Counted from the stretch's first letter, positions 51,881-64,000 are shown. The stretch: DNA of 64,000 nt from Bagarius yarrelli (GCA_005784505.1 VCAZ01000044.1:675001-739000), one strand, 5' to 3'. Notes: generated by a model from the letters alone, not told the origin. A program made the numbers and translations.

Positions 51881-54780
51881 ACTAACTTTAACGTCCATCG
51901 ATTTCAGTTATGTGGACAGAAATAAATGTCCTAATTTGCCCGCCAAGATAAAATGAGTTATAATAATCTAGTTGATGAAAATCTAAACTTTTTAAACGTT
52001 TTGAATATCAGTTCAGTTAGTTCAGATTTTAGTTTAGTTTACAATGTGGATTGTCTGAAAGTAGTTTTACACAATCAAAGAAACTATAAAATGCGAATGA
52101 ATTAGAAATCCCTGGTTGTCCCTGATGAGCTAGGCCAGGGCGACAATGGCAAGGAAAAGATGGTAATAGGAAGAAATTTTGAGAGGAACCAGACTCGACA
52201 GAGAACCCATCCTCATTTGGGTGAAGAACAGGTATCGGGAATTATGCAGTCACATGGTGTGTGTTTAAGCAACTGTAGTCATAAATCCTCAGAAAACAGC
52301 TGGAGCGTCTTTATGGTAGAGTGAAAGTGTCCTCAGTCACCATAGTGATGGGATGATCATTAACCTGAGGCGTGTCACCAGGAAGGGTCAGACAGGTCAA
52401 GAGTGGAGAGAATCACTGGCAGCTCAATAGTGGCACATGTAGCTCAACAGAGAAAGAGAAAAGGAAGAAAGAAAGAAAGAAAGAAAGAAAACAGTTAAGT
52501 ATAGTTTAGTGCCAATGTTAATAGTGGTAAAATATCATATTACACAGATCTCCAGTAAAACAGTCAAGTCTTTCATCAGCTGTGGCAGCAGCATGTTTCC
52601 ATGGTTATGGTGAAATCGACTGATTTTTGAAAAGCAATGTATATATAATGGACGTGATTTTGCCAGATAGGATACGATCCTGGATTAACATTTTAATTAA
52701 CCAATCATAACCATCGGATGTGTGTCGACCAAACCTGCCTCAATCTAATTTTGAATCTTTCCCTCCTTGTAAATCAAAATGTGGTATTAAAATTGCATTT
52801 ATCAAATTAAAAACTAGAAAATACGTAAAAGGCATCTGTAATACATTATATGATATACTGAACAATTGTATACAACATGTATGTGCAGCTAAGCTTGCCT
52901 TCATGACCAAAAATAGATTTTATTAAATAAACATAAGCCCTGTTTTATAGTAAAAATGTTGCTCTATCGTGGTTCTACAGGTTCGCCGTTTCAGAGCATT
53001 TTACATTCAATTGTTCATGGAATTGCAATTGTTTATGATTCACTGTCTAGATTTATTAATGTTTATTGTGGATCATTACAATCAATACAGTCTAATTTCA
53101 TCAATGTTTAATGTTTGTCTAATTTTGTTTTGTTCCAACAATAATCCAGGAATCGTCATCGTCAGTAAATTGTTCCAGAATCAATGAATTATCAGTCTCA
53201 GCCAATAAAATATTTTTCAGCATTTACTCAATTAAAGTTTTTCAGTTTGTTTATTTGAAAATGGATGAGGTGGGTTTTAACCAACACACACTGATGACGT
53301 CTGATGATTATGATTGGTTGATTGAAATGTTGATTCAGGATCAAGATAGGATGTTAATCCAGGATCACATCCTACTTGAAAAAATCACCCACACCAAAAG
53401 TCTATGTGTGCATTTAAATAAAAAATGCTTAAAAAAAGTAAATCAAACTAAACCTTAAGTTTACACGCCTGCCTCCAGTTTCTTAAATTCCGAAGTATCT
53501 GACCGCATTACACACTCCCTTTTATAATTACATTTCCCTTTTTAATGACTTCATCAGACCATTAAAAGGATTCAAATGAGGGCATCGCTCAAAGTTTGTT
53601 TTAGTGTACAGGCACAGCTCTGGTTTATTTAACACTATATTTAAAAATAATAATCCTCCATCTGCTTGCTACCACCTATTTAGACCTATTGTAAATATAA
53701 CAGATTAAAGTAAGTATTCCCTGAGTGAAGCCTTTTATTTTTCTTTTCATTTGATTAAGATATTTAATATGATAAAAGTAAAATTATTGTATTTTAACAT
53801 TGACAGACATTGTTCGATCCAAAACAGAAAACAAATTAAAATAAAACCTGTGCGCAAATTTCATATTTTATTGATTTTTAATGAAGTAAACACAAACAAT
53901 AAAAGAACATTATGTTGCATTATGTTGCTATTCAGCTCACCGACTCTCTCGTAAAACTGATCTTACTGTCCACAGAAAAATCTATAATACTCACCTACTG
54001 AACTAAAAAGAATTTATTTCCAAAACCAAATCATTATCTTTAATGAAGGAAACCTCAAGACATTGTTTTCACCTTTAAATAATAATTACATCTGAGACCT
54101 GTAACTCTATAATGAAAATATTTACAAGATCCACCAATACCTCAGCTCTAATTCTTTGTCTTTCTCTTCCTCAGATCTTTCCTCAGACTGTCATTTTCAA
54201 GTTTTCTTTTTCCTGATTCTTCAGTGATCTTTGTGTTGTGTGCACTCACGGGAAGCGCACTAGATGTTATTCTAGAGCCCCTTTGCAGAACCAAGGAGGA
54301 ATGAGGTATATTTCAGTTTGAATTATGGTAGTCAGAGTTCACAAATATAAGCTCCCCGTGAGCGCACACGTGACAAAATGACCACATCATTCTCGTTTTT
54401 ACTTTTCTTTTCTTTTTTTCATTTGCTATCTGTAACAATTGCTTTAGACTTTCCACTTTCTAATTGCTGCTGCTTGCTCTTAAATGCACTTTTCTTTTCT
54501 CGTCTAGAATCTTTTGCAGTTTTTTTCTTTCTTTCTTTTCTTTTTCTCTTTTCTCTTTACTTTTACCTTTACCTTTTTTCCCTATACCAGGGCTGCGCCC
54601 TATACCTGGTGCTACCTAAATGACCAGGTGAGGTGCCTCGCATTCCGCTGATTAGGCGGCATGGCGACATTGCCCAGCAACCGGGCTCTGTTGCGCTTGC
54701 AGACGTGCCTGCAAACTGTTGGAGTAGCTCTTAACGAGTTTGCCTGTCTTGAAGTCTGTGACGCAACACTCTGACCTCAT
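51881..54780. other. Intergenic DNA between smpd2 and tead3, no gene seen
   Basis: Holds a teleost repeat copy at 52105-52450, a short (AAAG)n run near 52463-52490, a T-rich low-complexity stretch at 54390-54570, and AT-rich sequence with only short meaningless frames. Confidence 0.45.
52105..52450. mobile_element. Teleost interspersed repeat, second copy
   Basis: Shares GTCCCTGATGAGCTAGGCCAGGG.., GGCAAGGAAAAGATGG, TTTTGAGAGGAACCAGACTCGACAG and AACCCATCCTCATTTGGGTGA with the left part of the 15790-16620 unit, then diverges. Confidence 0.55.
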
Positions 54781-55560
54781 TCTTAAATCCGACCTCCCCC
54801 ATGTCAGCTAGATCCTTTACCTACAACCCTGTTCAAATCCCGCCTCTTTTTTCTCTGCTCCCTCCCATAGCTGCCATCATTTGCCACTTAAATTTTAACC
54901 TGCATTTTATCAAACTTAAATTACCGGTGTCCCTCAGGGTTCTGTCCTAGGGCCTCTTCTTTTTATTATGTACCTCCTCCCCCTTGCTAATATTTTTCAT
55001 AAAATATAAAATCAATTTTCCTAATGTGGGACAAATAAAAGTATATTTTATTTTATATACTTTGCAGACGACACCCAGCTTTATGTTTGTAGTAAACCTA
55101 ATTTAAGACTTCCACATCAGCTGCCTAAATGAAATAAAGTCCTGTTTTAACTTCAACATCCTCAAGTTGAATACTGACAAAACTGCAATTTTTCTGGTTG
55201 GCACTAAATCTTGACTATCCAAAGTCAACAGCTTTACCCTTACAATTGACGGTTCTTTAGTCTCTCCCTCTCCTTAGGTTAAGAGTCTGGATGTTATTCT
55301 TGATAGCTCATTACTTACATTAATAGTATTACTCAGTCTGCTTATTTTCATCTACGCAACATTAATTGTCTTCGTCCTTCCCTCTCCACCCACTCCATTT
55401 CTATTCTTATTCACAGTTTGGTTTCATCTCATGTTGACGTAATTCTCTCCTCTTTGGTCTCCCTCAGTAATTCTTTCATAACTTCACTGGCTTCTGTTGA
55501 AACAGAGAATCAAAAATCATTAAATTCTTTTTTCTTTTTTAATCATTTAAATTCTTTCTG
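54780..55560 (+). mobile_element. LINE (L2-like) reverse-transcriptase relic
   Basis: Frame-broken + strand translation contains GVPQGSVLGPLLF (near 54926-54964), YFADDTQLYV (near 55060-55090), a degenerate LKLNTDKTAIFLVGTKS-like segment (near 55153-55210) and LTIDGSLVSPS..VKSLDVILDSS (near 55236-55306). This is the order of palm-domain motifs in L2/CR1-type non-LTR retrotransposons. Stops and indels between the motifs show it is dead. The 5' part (endonuclease) is missing. Confidence 0.75.
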
Positions 55561-58232
55561 ATCTAATTCACATTGCCACTTCCTCTGGTTCTATTAGATC
55601 CTCTTTTTCCATTCACCTTTCTGTGCCCTCTTTACACCGCAGTCTCCTTGATACCGATTTTCATCACATCTTGCTTTAGCGGTTCACATACCCACCTGGG
55701 CATAGCCTGGCTCATTGCCTGTGTGCTTATGAGTTGGAAGAATGTAAAAGAAGCTTCTGATATTGTTGCTCACACCAGCTTAAATACTGTTTCAGAGTGA
55801 TGGCATTTGCATATACAGCAACAATAGAACAGGATAATTACACTGGCATGAGCCACTAAGTTTTCAGGAGCAATAAAAGAAGGTAGCTTGTTTATACTTA
55901 TACTCTACAGGGGACCTGTCTAAAAGTCTTTAGCTCTTTACACCGTCTGGTGATGTTGACCAATCTTCTACTTATGTGATAATTAAGTTCTAATACACAT
56001 AATTAGCTGATAGCGTTGGAGTATATCTATAGCGCTCTCTATAGCCGAACCTGTTCCCCTGTTTAGTCTGGCCCACACAGGCCTATTTAATAAAAATTAA
56101 ATTTTAAAAAATCACAATCTAAAAACCCTATGACTACTGTAGCAGATATAGTATATAGAATTTGAGGCAGCTTAGACAATGGTAGGAAACTACAAAGTTA
56201 TCGAGTCAGTATTTCATTACACAAATGTCCCAAGGGGAGCCAAGACATGTTTATTGATATTGCAGTATTGGTATTGTTGTTTAGATACTATTGTACAAAA
56301 CCCTCATATTGTATATAACACAAATTACTTCAATGCACAGTTGGTAACCAAGGTCACAGTGAAACCATTAATGGGGGGCGGGGGGCAGGGAAGAAAAATC
56401 CAACACCGTTTAGATTATTATATAGAATCTTAACAGTAACACACGATTTTCAATTGATGCAAACAGCATTAACTGAAGGTCAAAAAGCAAACAAAATTAA
56501 TAATTAACAATATAATAATAAAAAAAAACAGGAGCCTGTAATAAAAAAGTACAATTGAGGAAAGTTCACAGATACCACTTTTCATATGCTAAGGCTGTAC
56601 CAATCCGATAATCACTTAAAATAGCTTAAGCCTGTCAAGATCATATACTATGAAGTACCGTTTAATGTAAATAACATGAATTCATTGATTTCTTGACCAA
56701 TTTCTTTTCTAAATCAATTTAATCCGAGTGAATTCATTTAAAGCTGATGCAAAACCCTTTACAAGGAATTGAATAAACCATCAAATACTGAGCAAGGAAG
56801 AGTGTTGCTGTGAAAGCATCGTAAAAAAACAAAAGAAAGAAAGAAAAACAGTTTGGTATGCTGGGAGATAAATAGTGAACACCTTCTGTCAGTTCAGTAG
56901 AAACTGGATATGGTATGGTCTATGCTTAATTAATTGTAGAAGGAGCAGACAATATAGTACCCTAGAATTCATGAACAAAGGTTTGGACAGGGTTTTCTTT
57001 TCTTTCTTTTTTTACCACCTACTAAGCCAAAAGTTTATGGACACCTTACAAGGCAGTTTGCATGTATTCATCTCTTTTAACTAAAAAGATAAATTGAAAT
57101 AAAATGTGTGGCAGAAAGAGAAGTCCATCATATTGAAGGCAGTTTTATAATGCTAAATCTTCCCCAATAACAATAGGTAAGATTTTTCACTTAAAAAAAA
57201 AACAAAATCACAATTTGAATGAAGACTGAAGTACCATTATCATTACAATTTTTCCTATGGGCAGCTTGTGTTAAAAATATAAAACTCGCCTACATCTTTT
57301 TACAATGTGCCACTATCTATGTGTAACATAGCCTTTTAAATGATTACTCATGCTTCCATGGATGTGTTACAAGTAGCAAACAAACAAACTGAACAATTAA
57401 CTGAAGTGATTTAAAGGCTTAAATGCTTAATCATGCTCTAGTATTAAATTAATAAAAAATTTTTTAGTGTTTTATGTCGAGTGGTAGTCAAAAGGCACTT
57501 CAGAATGTCACCCACACCAATTTTCTTTGGAAAGAGGCAATAGTAATTTTGACTTGTATAGTGGGCGTGTAAACCTTGTTTTTTGACACCTCCTTTTTGA
57601 ATGAAAGGGCAGGTCAATGTAAATGTGTTTCTCACTTGCTATATGGGCAGTAAGAATGTGCTACATATTAACATTGTACACAATTCGTAACCGTTTGTCC
57701 TTTACTTTAAACAATACATAATGGATTAAGCTTTTTGCTACTTGCCATCAAATATCAATTAATTGCTCAATATTGTTCCCATGCAAGAGAAACAGTAGCA
57801 GTATCTTATAGTATAATTAGACTTGTCCTAATGGAAAAGATTCCATCAGCCATCGTCACCGCTTCTATTATGCACTGTGCACTTAAGGACACACATTGTC
57901 TTCCAATGTTAAAACCTCACCCTCCTGCCAACATGTTCAACATTCATAGTCCCTCTGTAAAACAGTTAAAAACATTTAGAATTTGTATGCAAATAAAACC
58001 TGTGAGACCCACTTTGTTTTTAAGGCATTTAAATATGTATAAAAACACTGTCCTTTAACAGAGCAATAACTCATTTCTAGTTTTCTTTTTCGTGTGGCCC
58101 TCCATTCGCTTTTACTGCGATCAGTACCAAAGCGATAAATGCCTCCGTTCATGGCTACATGCTGGTGTATTGCTCTGATGTCTAGACAAAAAGACAGAAT
58201 GTCCATTGGCAGGACCCGTTCGGGCAGAGTGG
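55561..58232. other. tead3 downstream region, possible long 3' UTR
   Basis: No gene was recognised. The stretch contains ATTTA-rich sequence, a half Tc1-like terminal repeat at 57021-57060 (GCCAAAAGTTTATGGACACC) and an AATAAA on the minus strand at 56250-56255, the first clear hexamer I noticed below the tead3 stop. If used, the tead3 3' UTR would be about 2 kb. Confidence 0.35.
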
Positions 58233-61200
58233 CTAGTCTTTAATGAGACGGTAGACGTGGTACTGTGCCCCGTGTTCGCTCGTTGACACTTCAAATACAA
58301 AAGCTATGCAAAGCAGAGTTTCCTGTGTTTCCCTGTTAGTGACCACCTAGAAAGGAGAAGAAATCATAGTTGATAACAGTTCAAAAATACAAAACTAATA
58401 AGTTTCTAATATGTTACTGAACATAGTTATAACTAAAAAATAACATGCATAATGGAATATACAGCCAAAAGTTTATGGACACCTTACCAGCCAATCAACC
58501 CAAGTGTGTCTTCCCCGACTTTCCCTACATCTTTGTAGGTTGTATCAGTATATACCTTCAATTGGCCTACATTAACCTTACTAAACACCTTTAGGATAAA
58601 CTGGAACATTGATGATACCCTAGGCCTCAACATTACTGGCTCTACTCAATAAAAACAACAATAAATATGGGTGAATGAAAAAAGTCCTTAAAGCCTCACT
58701 CCACACTTTTAGTTTATATAGTAGACTTAACCTGCATTAAGATATTCTATAAAAAAACAAAAAACACAACAACAAATGTGAAGGTCAGGTGTCTATTATA
58801 ATAACATTTTATGTATAGCTCTTGTAACCATAGCATTGTCTTAAATCAGTTTTACAGAAATACCAAAATCCTGAACTTTTGGAACTTATACATTTATACT
58901 AGACAATATATACACACAAATGCGTATGTGACTGAAGTTGTTGTGTTGTCCTACCTGTAAAATGGTGAAGTTCTCCAAGACGCTGTTCATCATGTACTTT
59001 TCCGGCAGGTGCTTGAGCTTGTGGATGAAGTTGATCATGTATTCGCACATGGGTGAGCGGTGGATCCTGTACACACATTTACCTCCTTCTACTCTTGCAT
59101 ATTCCGTCTGTCAAGCAAATACATACACAAAAAATGATAGTTCATTTATATTTAAACTTTTTTGTCTAAAAAATGTAAATATAGAGCTGGATGAACCAGT
59201 TAAGTGCTAAATATCATTTAATATATATAACCTAATAAACATACTGTGGAGGTTTGTATGCCAATAAAACATTTTTTAAGCTCATGTTTGATGTATTAAA
59301 AACAAAAAAACAAAAAAAAAAAAAACCTACCTCTACTTTCTCTACCACTTGTTTTCCAAATGAGCAGACTTTTGTGGACACTGTGATAGTCATGTTCTCA
59401 GTGCTGCAGTACTGACTGCTGACACCGTAGAAAGATCCAGGGCCATCCTGCATATCACTGCTATTCAGATCCGCCTAAATTACAAAAACAAACTGGATTA
59501 AGCTCTTATCTTAAATACATTTAGATTTTCATAAAAAATGTCACATTACAATATCTTCTACAATATGTGCAATTGCTTGAAAAAAAATATTTGTTATACA
59601 TCCAATATGGCCCAACATATTCATTTTCTTACATTTTTTTGTTTGTATATTTTTTTGTTCTTATATAAAGATTGCTACGTTTAGCATTTTTACATTTTAG
59701 TGTGACAATTTACCAGTAAGATAATCCAGAGGTTTATAAAGTACCTTAAAAAAAACACTTAAGTAAAAGTATGGTTATTTTACGGGAAAATGACTGGTAG
59801 AAGTTAAAATCACCATTTAGAATAAAGTTAGAGTGAAAGTTTTTAAGTATGTGAAATTTATTGTAATTAAGTATTAAATGTCTTTTAATTTTAAATGTAT
59901 TAAAAGTTTAATATTAAGTATTAAAAGTAAAAGTGCAAGTAAATGCAAAACAGAAAAGCAAAAAAATATATATATAAAAAAATGTTTTGTACAGTTTCAG
60001 CAAGATTATGTGCCGTTTTAACTGTCTTCTATTTACTTTTCCTTTAATTAATGGTGAATGTTTATGTTTTTAAGTATAATAAAAAATAATATTATTTTAA
60101 AACTTAAATAACTATAGAGAAATTCCATGTTGTTCATCTAAATCTATTAGTTACACAATTTTTTTGTAAAAAGCTGTCTTTTAAAAATATGTTTAATGAA
60201 AAGCAAACGTGACAGCTTTATAGACTGCAGGATATCGCCCAGTGACGACTCATTGTTCCCAAATCATATTAGGGATACGGGAACAAAGACTTGGGAGATG
60301 AACTAATCATTTGGCAGAACAAAGGTAGTATGAGGTAATCGTAGACTAAAGACCCAGGTAAACAATGATTTAATTTGTTTCTTATGTTTTGGCTGCATTA
60401 TAGTTTTGTCTTTTTGTAGTGTGATCTTATTTCCATAAGTGGTAGATGGTTAGAGGTGGCTAGAGGGAATCAACACGTAACTTTAACTACATTCTACTAA
60501 AAAGATTTGTTCATTTTGTTGAACGAGACTTAAATGTCCGTCGGTAAAATAATCCAAACTTCCCATCATTACTGATACTCTTTTGCAGAATTTTCACTGC
60601 TGAAATGTACCCACCCAGAATTTCACAAGGAAAAAGGCATTTTGTGGGCCCTTTTCATACAGCTCTTTAAGCCCTCCCTTTTTCTCTGGGAATTTGTCGT
60701 AGATCTGCCGTATGTCCACTGCCTCTAGCAGGGGGTCGCTGTATGACGGGTTGGTCTGACCGATGTGCACAAACAAATGTTTGCTGTACTGTAAAAAAAA
60801 AAAAATAAATGCAAAAAGCAGCTTTATACAAAAACACAAGGTGACAAGACAAAATTTATGAAACACATTCCTTACCCTGTGTATTACAATACTACTACAG
60901 TTTAAAAAGATTTTTAAAAACCTTAGCGGTCATTTAATTTATCTTCTAAGACAATGCTTTATTTCATTAGATGCTCAACACTTATATACAGCATCACTGT
61001 ATATAGTCACTTACAGTGTCCTGGTCTCTGGGAACCTCCATGAAGGCAGAGTACTCAAGCATGCGCAGCTTGGAGGAGGCGATGGTGCGGTCCTGCCACA
61101 CAGGCACGGCGGTGGCCGCTGGTGGCAAAGGGGGTGCCAGAGGCTCGTACGCTGGAGGCCAGATACAGAAGAATGAAACACAAGACGAACATGACATGCA

Positions 61201-62633
61201 CACATCAAACCTTTGGGTCAATATCAAATACTCTACCTGATATGGGGGGTGGAACCGGTCCGGATATGTTTGTGTAGGTATGTGCAAAAGGCTTGATGCT
61301 GTAATGAAAATAATGTTGAAGACATTTTAGACATTCTAATTGTTATAGTGTCCTCCGATTGCTTATGTAGTGATACATCTCACAACATCTGTTATGTCAT
61401 ATTAAACCTATTTTGCAATGCATGTGCTATGCACACCGATTGTTCCCAGGTTATTAAGATGAAACTTACTCCTGAGAGGGTCCAGGTTGTCCTGGAATTG
61501 GAGTCGGCCAAAACTAAGGGAAAAAAAGCAGAGTTTTTTTTTTTTTAAAAAAAGCAAAATTTAAAAACTAAAATTTTTTAAGTATTATCCAGATGTTTTG
61601 TGTGTATGTGATTCAAACTGGGACTGCTGACCCGAGGAGGAGGCGCATATGGCGGCTGGGGCAGTGGAGGAAGCTGGCTCTTGATCAGATTTGGAGACAC
61701 TATCTGAGCTGAAGAAAGCGACGCCATATTCTGAAGAGCCTTGTCTTTAGATGCTTGATCCTGAGAATGAAGAAAACACACCAGTCAGACTATTACTGCG
61801 TGCGCACACACAACCCAAAACTAGATCTTTAGTAAAAAAAAAAACATTGTAAAAAACACATTATGCAGAGCTTGTTTATTGCCTGTAACCCATTAAATAA
61901 AACATCAAAAACAAGAACAAATGCAGACAGTTTCAGCAAGAATGCTAGAGAGAGAAAATCAGAGAGCTTTAAAAGTATCTTAAATGATGTGCATATTAAA
62001 GGGTATAACTGTAAATGGTATAGGTGTGTGTTTATAATGTGTAGTGCTTCTCTGGATTTCTCTAACAGCAGAAAGAGTGGACAGGCAGAAGCAGTTAAGA
62101 GCAGTGATCAGCAGGTCAGCTTCTCAGCGCACATTGGGATACAAGACAACACTGAATCCAACACAACGGCGAGGTCCATTAAGCACCGGGTTAACAAACC
62201 AATATTTATCCTGTCAGTCTGTCTTAGTTCACATCTAGTCAACTTTTTTTTTAAATTAACCTGCTGTAAAGATGGCAACGAAGCTTAAAACAGGACACAT
62301 TCAATGCATGCAGGGAATTTTAACGAGAACGTCGGTTTTTAGAGTACCGAATACACAACCTAATAGAGAAATTAATTACATGTTTAGTGTTCCACTCATT
62401 TTTAGATCAGCATGTGTGTATAGCACTTTTCTGCAACATAAGTAAGCTGAAGCAGCGAATGCATGGAGACACAGTGTCCAGCTTTTATTAAGACACAATA
62501 AAGCTTATTGAAACTGTATGTGTTTAGAAGGACGAGGCGGAAGAGCAGTGCTGGGCATTAGGTGTGCTGTGCAGCATGTGGTAAAGCCAAGAAAATGCAC
62601 AAATATCCAAATCCAACTTACCAAGTTCATGGC
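58233..62633 (-). CDS. tead3: TEAD transcription factor, TEAD3-type (3' part; nine last coding exons)
   Basis: Nuclear effector of Hippo signalling that binds MCAT sites and recruits YAP/TAZ. Visible exons in transcript order: 62622-62633, 61632-61760, 61470-61513, 61237-61298, 61015-61151, 60615-60788, 59331-59474, 58955-59107, 58233-58346. Total 969 nt, 322 residues plus TAG, all phases matching. The N-terminal TEA DNA-binding domain exons are right of the window. The linker reads ASKDKALQNMASLSSAQIVS, followed by a Pro-rich stretch and DIKPFA. The YAP-binding domain is whole: YEPLAP, VPVWQDRTIASSKL, LEYSAFMEVPRD, YSKHLFVHIG, DIRQIYDKFPEKKGGLKELY, FFLVKFWADLN, KVCSFGKQVVEKVE, RSPMCEYMINFIHKLKHLPE and a C-terminus ending YRLIKD. 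The segments VWQDRTIASS, LEYSAFMEV and YEPLAP favour TEAD3 over TEAD1, 2 and 4. Fish paralogue a or b is unresolved. Confidence 0.93.
58460..58800. mobile_element. Tc1-like MITE, in last tead3 intron
   Basis: Left end ACAGCCAAAAGTTTATGGACACCTTACC and right end ..AAGGTCAGGTGTCTATTATAAT form diverged inverted repeats of the CACTATATGGCCAAAAGT family. The interior is non-coding. Confidence 0.55.
62622..62633 (-). CDS. tead3: tead3 12-nt microexon
   Basis: Encodes four residues, AMNL, between an acceptor (ATTCAG) and a strong donor (GTAAGT). It is in phase 0 with the next exon, which begins DQASKDKAL. Human TEAD3 carries AMNLDQ at this point, and TEAD genes are known for a four-residue alternative exon here. 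It joins the TEA-domain side to the linker and can be skipped without changing the frame. Confidence 0.8.
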
Positions 62634-62912
62634 CTGAATCAAAGAAAAGAGAGAGCGTTAGTACATTATCCAGTGGAGCTAGGATTTAGAGTGCTTTCTG
62701 GCTTGATTTGGGGTTTATTTTTTTCTCAGATATAATTAGGATACGTTTCGAATAATATGTGAGAGATGTCTGCTTAACGTCTATTTCTCAGCCCAAAGAC
62801 AGAAACAAATATACAGAGGATAGCATTTTGGAAAACAGGCTTTAATTATGCTCTAAATACTTAAATGTTATTAAAAATATGTAATACAATACAAAAACAT
62901 TTTAAGGAGATA
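62634..62912. other. tead3 upstream intron
   Basis: AT-rich intron sequence upstream of the microexon. I searched it and the rest of the window to 64000 for TEA-domain coding sequence on the minus strand and found none. Confidence 0.5.
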
Positions 62913-63524
62913 CACTATATGGCCAAAAGTTTGTGGACACCTTTCCCAACACACACATACTTGGGACTTGTGTTGTAGCATAAAAATTGCTCTTTCACTG
63001 GAACAAAGACAATCATTATTCCAGGTGGCACAAATGAGTTTATGTATTTTTGTCACATATACTTTACAGCACAATAAAATAATAACAATAAAAAGTTGGG
63101 GGCAGAGTGCAGGTTCAGCTATGATACAGCGCCCCTGGAGCAGGAAGGGTTACGGGTCTTGCTCAAGGACCAAACAGCGGCTGACTGGCAGTGGTGAAGC
63201 TTGAACTTAGGCCTTCCAATCAACAACACAGCACTTTAACCATCCGATGCACCACTGGCCCTAAAGAACTCAAAGATCCTACACAGAGCCCTAACCTCAA
63301 CCACAATGAACCCCCTTAAAATTAACTAGAAAACCGACGGCACCCCAGACATCCTTAACAAACAAGAGTGCCACAGCCCCGTCTAGAGTCCAGTGTAGTG
63401 GAAAGCATTCCGGGAAGTTTACAATTTTAGTAAAAGTGGGAATTAAATTCGGAAGAGGATTTAAAAAAAGAAAACACATATGTATGTGATGGTCGGGTGT
63501 CCCAACACTTCTGTCCATACAATG
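62913..63524. mobile_element. Tc1-like element with nested SINE
   Basis: Bordered by TA (62911-62912 and 63525-63526). Left terminal repeat CACTATATGGCCAAAAGTTTGTGGACACC; the right end is the complement, GGTGTCCCAACACTTCTGTCCATACAATG. It contains a decayed transposase C-terminal piece (CCCTAACCTCAACCACAATGAAC.., from DLNPIEHLW). A family 2 SINE at 63113-63258 sits inside it. Confidence 0.7.
63113..63258 (-). mobile_element. tRNA-derived SINE (family 2), nested
   Basis: Shares GATACAGCGCCCCTGGAGCAGGAAGGG and GGGTCTTGCTCAAGGACC with the copies at 7612 and 34040. The head complement CAGCACTTTAACCATCCGATGCACCA is at the right. It interrupts the Tc1-like element at 62913-63524. Confidence 0.65.
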
Positions 63525-63526
63525 TA

Positions 63527-64000
63527 CTTTACAGAAAGATGCATTAATAGTAATTACTAGTCAACTAAAGTAAAACCAGCTAAAAAGTGTAGCTAGTGAG
63601 CTAACAAACAAGCTAATGTATTTAGGAATTAACAAAAATCACAGCGACCTCTGGACTTTACCAAGTAAATTACAACACAACAATGCAACATACAAGGTAA
63701 ACTTTCTATAGTTGGTAAACTGTTGTTTAAGGTTTTTTTTTGTTTCTATCACTTATACATAACATGGCTTAACAACTGAAAGGAAAAACTTTTCTGGGTC
63801 GTGCTGCAAAAGTTTAGGGTGTAAAAGTTCAGGGTGGAAGGGTAAAGAACAGGGAGTCTCAGGATGGACTACAAGCAGAGAACATTGAGCCTTCATGCAG
63901 TTTTAGCTGTAACTGCTACACCACTCCATCCTTTATCTAACACAGAACCTTTACTGGGCTCTTCTTTAGGGTTTGGTCATCTGATGGCACAGCTGAATTT
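63527..64000. other. tead3 intron, right window edge
   Basis: No exon, RNA gene or repeat boundary was identified. Presumably tead3 intron. Confidence 0.4.

Noticed and set aside
54378..54623. 81-aa hydrophobic open frame
   Set aside because: Built from a T-rich low-complexity stretch (Phe/Leu/Ser runs), with no homology or splice context.
57735..58058. 107-aa + strand open frame
   Set aside because: Lies in the likely tead3 3' UTR on the opposite strand; no domain, and composition is like the surrounding AT-rich DNA.
61863..62288. 141-aa + strand open frame
   Set aside because: Opposite strand within a tead3 intron; no recognisable domain and no splice-site support.

Overview
This is AT-rich vertebrate nuclear DNA. 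Its genes have many short exons with GT..AG introns, and it is packed with tRNA-derived SINEs, Tc1-like transposons and long tetranucleotide microsatellites of the kind common in teleost fish. No bacterial, viral or plasmid layout is present. The repeat families suggest an otophysan-type teleost (catfish, characin or carp group), but that is inference. I rebuilt five protein-coding genes exon by exon. In the four genes with an intact 5' end the coding phases close exactly from start to stop codon. In the two genes cut by a window edge every visible junction is in phase.

Layout. (1) 12-856 (+): the last four exons of a slow-type troponin I gene (tnni1). (2) 0.9-12.2 kb: no gene; it holds a solo LTR with a target-site duplication, LTR-like ends next to a 20-nt match to the 3' end of tRNA-Phe, a SINE and a truncated Tc1-like element. 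(3) 12.3-22.5 kb (+): a complete troponin T gene of the tnnt2 group, 244 aa in 12 coding exons. (4) 25.4-39.3 kb (-): a complete plakophilin 1 gene (pkp1), 714 aa in 13 coding exons, convergent with tnnt2. (5) 42.5-51.8 kb (-): a complete neutral sphingomyelinase gene (smpd2), 427 aa in 10 coding exons, with an apparent CpG/ETS/GC-box promoter and a 1,465-bp Tc1-like relic in an intron. (6) 52-58.2 kb: no gene; old repeats and a LINE reverse-transcriptase relic. (7) 58.2-62.6 kb (-): the 3' part of a TEAD transcription factor gene, best matched to tead3. It encodes the linker and whole YAP/TAZ-binding domain and has a 12-nt microexon; the DNA-binding TEA-domain exons lie beyond the right edge.

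Biology. Troponin I and troponin T are subunits of one thin-filament complex. Their neighbourhood with plakophilin 1 matches the human TNNI1-TNNT2-PKP1 block on 1q32.1, without a ladinin gene between the troponins here. smpd2 and tead3 are not part of that human block. One TEAD-type (MCAT) site lies about 210 bp upstream of the tnnt2 TATA box. I found no novel gene system; the most unusual items are transposon structures and details of gene structure.
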